Shown: piece by piece, positions 59,564-64,000 of the stretch | How the letters are laid out: the number at the start of each line of letters is the position of its first letter | Position numbering within the stretch: position 1 is the stretch's first letter | Source of the DNA: Limnephilus marmoratus | Taxonomy: Eukaryota; Arthropoda; Insecta; Trichoptera; Limnephilidae | DNA length: 64,000 bases | Direction of reading: 5' to 3' | Assembly (NCBI GenBank): GCA_917880885.1 | Contig: OU862906.1 | Location: forward strand, 58,942,665-59,006,664 | The notes under the pieces: generated by a model | The model's database searches: none | What the model was told of the DNA's origin: nothing | What the model saw: only the letters and a program-made list of their open reading frames with translations | Program-made: the position numbers and the translations under genes

Positions 59564-59987
59564 TGTTGTCTGTAGCGCATAAACTTTTACTTTCTGTGTC
59601 TATAAAATGGCGTGTTTTGACGCTGCTTGTCATTCTTGAAAACATTATTCTAAATCTTACAAACAGTCTCTTTCTATCCTCGTCTAAACTCTGCTTGTTT
59701 AGCAAACCGTCGTTCATTTCTGTTACTTTAATTAGTCTCAATTATTGTCGTCAGTCAAGTGTTCAGACAAAACCACTCTGTCAAATTTTATTCATCAGAA
59801 TAAACAGTTATAAATATCCAGTACCAAACACAAGTGTTTTTTACTAACAAAGGATTACCTCAAACTACCCTCACTCTATCACTCAATGTACCGTTCCATG
59901 GTGTGGAACAGAAGGAAGCCTATAAAGCAGCTCAACCTTATAACCTGACTGCAGCTATCTGGAGAGAACCACATCTGGACCTACGCA
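59564..59987 (+). repeat. 3' LTR (424 bp)
   Basis: Same length and ends as the 5' LTR. The open frames inside both LTRs (for example 59464-59847) are not genes. Confidence 0.92.
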
Positions 59988-60289
59988 ATAGCAACAGTTT
60001 TGTAAAATTGCTAATACTAATTTCTTTTAAATTGAAACTAACAATCATTGCCCAAGATATCTCTGAAATCATGTAATCTTACAATCTTTAATGGACTATA
60101 TTTTATAATTTAAAACACCCATAAATTAAGTAGCGTATCCGTACTAGAAATTTGATATACCTTTTTATTGAAATTTTTTTTTTTGTTTGGTGTTTTGGCT
60201 TCAAATTCAAAACTAAAAATTTCGAAACGGGCCGCGCATCCGTTCCTCTAAGCGTAGAAGTAACAGAAGGACGCGTATATGAATACCCA

Positions 60290-60382
60290 TGAAGCAAGGA
60301 GCGTTTGCCGAGACCGCGTTGTTCGACGGTCCGACTTTTCTTTATATTCCTGCTGGGAAACGGCGAGATGATTAGTTAGTTG
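60290..60382 (+). mobile_element. 3' end of (TTAG)n-tailed RTE-like LINE, diverged
   Basis: 'gaagcaaggagcgtttgccg', 'gaccgcgttgttcgacggtc', 'gctgggaaacggcgag' and 'gattagttagtt' follow the same order as the LINE end at 4235-4342. More diverged, with a tail of only two TTAG units. Confidence 0.7.
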
Positions 60383-60625
60383 AAAACAAACAATCAAATC
60401 CGAAATGAGAAATTATTTTATTTTGTTAAAATACGAACGTAACTCTTTTTGGCCTAGAGCCAGGGTTAGCATAAACGAAAATGTATCACGAGTTTAGTTT
60501 ATAGTTTGATTCGTGACTTGTTCTGGTTGACGCATGCCGAGAACGACACTTCTAACTCGAATCATTCCGAAACTTTCCGCGTCCAAGTAACGCGCACGTC
60601 GATCGTTTTTCATCGGTTCGGCGAC

Positions 60626-61057
60626 TTTTCATCCCGCGACAAAATACCCTCCGACAAAATATCCCGACAAACTATCCTACGGACAAAACATCCTCTGACA
60701 AAATATCCTACAGACAAAAAATCTCCCAACAAAATATCTACTAAAACCTAACCTAACCTAACCTAAACTAACCTAACCTAACCTTATCTAACCTAACCTA
60801 ACAAAAAAATGGACAAAAATAATACAGACAACATGTAAAGACAATAAATTATTGTCCAAAAATAATAATAATAATAATGAAATGGGACAAAAACAATGCA
60901 GACACCCCGTAAAAACAATAAATTATTGTTAAAAAATGGTAAAATGCTAATTAAGGTTGAGTTACGTTAGGTTAGGTTTTAGTAGATATTTTTTTGGAGG
61001 ATGTTTTGTCCGTAGGATATTTTGTCCTTCTTGGGATATTAAGTCGCGGTATGAAAA
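60626..61057. mobile_element. Foldback MITE with (CCTAA)n inside the arms
   Basis: The left end 'ttttcatcccgcgac' and the reverse complement of the right end 'ttttcataccgcgac' match. Both arms continue as imperfect 'gacaaaatatcc'-type units, then 'aatatctactaaaacc' and CCTAA repeats (left 60748-60802, right as TTAGG near 60965-60982). The centre holds two 'acaataaattattg' palindromes. No transposase. The telomere-type repeats are part of the arms, so they do not indicate a chromosome end. Confidence 0.75.
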
Positions 61058-61512
61058 CGCGCGGTACCTTTTTCAGCAGCTTCATAAATAAACGGCGCCG
61101 AAGTTTGGGCGAAGGAAAACCAACAGAAATATTTCTATGAAGTATGGACCGATCGTGCCGTGGAAAATATTTCTTTAAAAAAACCTTTACTATAGGAATA
61201 GCTTTCTTTGCCGAATGATGTTGTGAATATATCTACCCAATTTTAAAACTAATCAATAACCGAATTGTGTTTCTAGGATTAGCTAAATTAAAGAGTAGGT
61301 ATGTGATGTGCTCGTAAATAATAACTTAGATATCGCACAAAACTCTCGTTTGGGGTGAAAGTGTTTTACCCTCCTTCAGATGGTAGTTTTAAGAAAAATT
61401 GTAACTTATTACAACCAGCAAACTTTTTGTATCAATTTATTGAGAATTTTTAACGCTAAAAATTAAAATAATGAAATATTTCGATGCTCTTCCTATGGTC
61501 ACTTTATTACAG

Positions 61513-61940
61513 TTTGGGAGGCGGTAACCATTTATTGGATAACCAACACCTCTCACGTTTGGTGACGTAGCAGGGGTGCCAGGGTTCATGGACTGGGGTT
61601 TGTCCGGGTCATGGCGGCGGATGCGTCTGTCCACCAGCTGCATGGCAGGCTGGTTCAAGAGAGAATTCAAGGTAGAGGGAGTCCCTTTGACTTCTCCAGC
61701 CGTACTCTCTCGGAACATCGCCTTGCACCGCAGTCGGAGGGATGGATTCATACGTCCGTCGCTCCTGGACACACTGATCCCCAGATTCCTAAGAATCCTT
61801 AAAACCCTTTTCCTTACCAGAACTTTCTCTCTTTTATTTCCTCGAAAAAAAGACCCTCCCCATAGCATCCCCAAAAACGACATAGGCCCTGAGGGGAATT
61901 ACTTTCCTCACTCCTCTGTATAAAGCTAATGTAAAAAAAT
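61513..61940 (+). mobile_element. SINE-A copy, long subfamily, plus strand
   Basis: Starts 'tttgggaggcggtaaccatt' (a small deletion against other copies), continues through 'gtgccagggttcatgg' and the long-subfamily segment 'gtccctttgacttctccagc', and reaches 'gacataggccctgagggg'. The tail 'taatgtaaaaaaatg' lies inside the first unit of the downstream tandem duplication. Confidence 0.8.
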
Positions 61941-62682
61941 GTATGTACCATCGTGGATATAATGTTGGCCGTTTTTTAACCGAATTCCTCCTTGAACCCA
62001 CGAACTGCAATCGAGAAAATAGCCATCGGATATTTTAATCCCGAGATTATTCTTCGGAGCAAGCTCATTACTTGTTGAATATGTCTCCGAATTTAGAACT
62101 AGTCGTAGTGTGGGCAATCGGTGGAGGCACGAAGCACAGAATATTCAAATATGTATATACAATTTTAAATCGCTTACGGTGTGAAAAAGTATATCAGTGC
62201 TAAAGGGGGTAAAATTTTAAAAAATCTGGAGGATTGGTTAGGGAACAATATCATAAAAGATAAATCATCGATGTTTACTCTTAGTAATGGAATTACTTTC
62301 CTCACTCCTCTGTATAAAGCTAATGTAAAAAAATGTATGTACCATCGTGGATATAATGTTGGCCGTTTTTTAACCGAATTCCTCCTTGAACCCACGAACT
62401 GCAATCGAGAAAATAGCCATCGGATATTTTAATCCCGAGATTATTCTTCGGAGCAAGCTCATTACTTGTTGAATATGTCTCCGAATTTAGAACTAGTCGT
62501 AGTGTGGGCAATCGGTGGAGGCACGAAGCACAGAATATTCAAATATGTATATACAATTTTAAATCGCTTACGGTGTGAAAAAGTATATCAGTGCTAAAGG
62601 GGGTAAAATTTTAAAAAATCTGGAGGATTGGTTAGGGAACAATATCATAAAAGATAAATCATCGATGTTTACTCTTAGTAAT
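61895..62682 (+). repeat. 394-bp tandem duplication (two apparently identical units)
   Basis: Units 61895-62288 and 62289-62682 read the same base for base wherever I compared them. Each starts with the last part of the SINE ('ggaattactttcctcactcc'), so the duplication happened after that SINE inserted. The paired minus-strand frames at 61926-62117 and 62320-62511 exist only because the unit is duplicated. Confidence 0.92.
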
Positions 62683-62689
62683 GGAATAA

Positions 62690-63010
62690 ACGCAAATAGT
62701 TAATCGGTTCATATGCTGAGAACATGTTTAAGAAGGTTTCGACAGAGAATATCAGTCACAAGAAACAGGTTTTTTTTTAGTTTTTCTTTTATTAATTCAA
62801 TTTATTAGTAAATTTATTTTTAAAAATCCCCAATTTCTGCTGTGTATTTATTTTCCGCGGTAATAACCATCAATATTTTCCGATATTCTTATTGTACATA
62901 ATATAATTACGGAAATTAACAAGGGCTTTGGAGATAACATTAAAAGGATCCGATTTTCATAAAAACCATCTACAGAAGTAATATAAATGGATCGTCTATA
63001 ATTTGCCTAA
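62690..63010. other. Non-genic DNA
   Basis: Nothing recognised. Confidence 0.4.
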
Positions 63011-63014
63011 CTAC

Positions 63015-63170
63015 AATTTGATAATGCCTTCGGAAGAAGGAACAGCTGTCACGCGTAATAATAATTACACAGCGGAACTTTTTATTACTATTTACTCTAT
63101 TATCGAAAACATAAAAGAAAATCTTAAAATTAAAATGGAGTTCCACGAATTAAACTTGATTTTGACATAG
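63015..63170 (+). repeat. Dispersed repeat D, copy 2
   Basis: Counterpart of 29247-29420: 'gataatgccttcgg', 'gaacagctgtcacgcg', 'taataataattacacagcgg', 'aattaaacttgat'. Class unknown. Confidence 0.55.
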
Positions 63171-63299
63171 AGGGTGAATGAACGATGATATTGTCAGGAT
63201 AATATATTATACAATGCGACGGCGACGTTTGGACATGAGAAGTCGAGCCGTCCAAGAAAGTTGCATTGCACCCGCCGAGCCGGCCGCGGCCGACTATTT

Positions 63300-64000
63300 T
63301 CTCTATCTCTACATCTCTACATTTTATAAATTAAAGTCCACCGCGTCGTCTGTCTGTCTCTCTGTTCGCGATAAACTCAAAAACTACTGAACGGATTTTC
63401 ATGGGGTGTTCACCAATAGATGGAGTGATTCATGGGGAAGGTTTAAGTACATAATTTGTTAAGGTTGTGTGTAAATTGGTTGAAAAATAACGATAATTGT
63501 TAGAATCGTCGAAAAAAGTCAAGCCGCCTGGTAGCTTTCATCGAAAACACTGCCTAATCCCTTTGAGGCATAACAAAACAATATATGGTGGGATATTCCT
63601 CTTTTATAGATCTACAAAAAAGTCTACTATCTTCCCTTCTCTATATCTCTACATATTATAAATTAAAGTCCTCCGCGTCGTTTGTCTGTCTGCCTGTTCG
63701 CGATATCTATACGGAGACATTACTTAGCTTTTACGGAGAGCTTACCATACCCATTCTGTCAAAAAATGGTCACTTACAATGCGGTAATTGGAAAGTTATT
63801 TAGACTGATACAGTATTAATCCTTATCAACTTAAATATGTTAGTTACCTCAAGTATTTCATGAACATTATTATAATTTTTCGCACCATCTCTACGTATTA
63901 TAAATTAAAGTCCTCCGCGGCGTCTGTTTGTCTCTTCGCCATGAACTCAAAGATGGTGGTGGTTATAAAGGTTGGATAACCATCCAGTAGATGGCGTTGT
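63300..64000 (+). mobile_element. Three Helitron-like 5' heads in tandem, running off the window
   Basis: The phrase 'tataaattaaagtcc' + ACCGCG/TCCGCG + 'tctgtctgtc' occurs at about 63320, 63655 and 63898. The first continues 'gataaactcaaaaactactg' and 'gattttcatgggg', the standard start of a widespread insect Helitron-type repeat. Only heads are visible; no CTRR end can be assigned. Confidence 0.6.

Larger units (their letters stand above)
56577..59987 (+). mobile_element. BEL/Pao LTR retrotransposon with internal deletion
   Basis: Two 424-bp LTRs flank 2563 bp of internal DNA with a primer-binding site, gag, protease and the start of RT. RT motifs beyond the first catalytic region, RNase H, integrase and a polypurine tract are missing; the pol frame runs straight into the 3' LTR. 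No matching target duplication is seen (left flank ctctc, right flank atagc). It is dead, but the LTRs differ at only six sites. Confidence 0.9.

Noticed and set aside
60748..60802. Possible telomere end or interstitial telomere
   Set aside because: The CCTAA repeats are mirrored in the other arm of a foldback element.

Overview
The window looks like insect (at least arthropod) nuclear DNA: A+T-rich, without operons or dense reading frames, and filled with eukaryotic transposable elements of types common in insects. These are non-LTR retrotransposons of several lineages, a BEL/Pao LTR element, Helitron-type sequences, TTAA-flanked and foldback MITEs, and polyA-tailed tRNA-derived SINEs. A (CCTAA)n stretch of the insect telomere type lies inside a foldback element. 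I cannot name a species, and I found no host protein-coding gene that I can defend. Almost every long reading frame is a piece of a transposon or its antisense shadow.

Layout. 0-5 kb: a LINE fragment on the minus strand, split by a 921-bp retroposon with a perfect 10-bp target duplication, then a second LINE 3' fragment, a SINE, a possible Penelope-like fragment and a (TTAG)n-tailed LINE end. 5-11 kb: mostly silent DNA, one TTAA-flanked MITE and one tRNA-derived SINE. 11.3-12.4 kb: a non-autonomous Helitron with good termini and a SINE ending in 77 uninterrupted As. 12.4-30 kb: sparse LINE and SINE remains, a 46-bp satellite-like repeat and a 1.23-kb terminal-inverted-repeat element. 30.3-37 kb: a small foldback with a tRNA-like core, a nearly complete ORF1/ORF2 LINE carrying an LTR-like insertion, then a 1.35-kb palindrome with four identical tRNA-like units. 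38-43.4 kb: a second related LINE and three further LINE ends sharing a terminal hairpin, plus the second TTAA MITE copy. 45-51 kb: a SINE-rich block, including one copy with an inverted 5' half. 52.5-55.6 kb: a (TTAG)n-tailed RTE-like LINE on the minus strand, split by another LINE tail. 56.6-60 kb: a BEL/Pao element with 424-bp LTRs, several breaks and a truncated pol. 60-64 kb: a foldback MITE, a SINE, an apparently exact 394-bp tandem duplication, and three Helitron-like 5' heads.

How the parts relate: the autonomous LINEs (all broken here) are the likely machinery for the polyA-tailed SINEs, and nested insertions give a relative order of arrival. The most unusual structures are the two palindromes built around tRNA-like sequences (30.3 and 35.6-36.9 kb). 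The tRNA-like body in each is followed by a T-run resembling a Pol III terminator, and the larger one holds head-to-tail pairs in inverted arms. I treat them as the best candidate for an undescribed repeat family, with assembly artefact as the main alternative.
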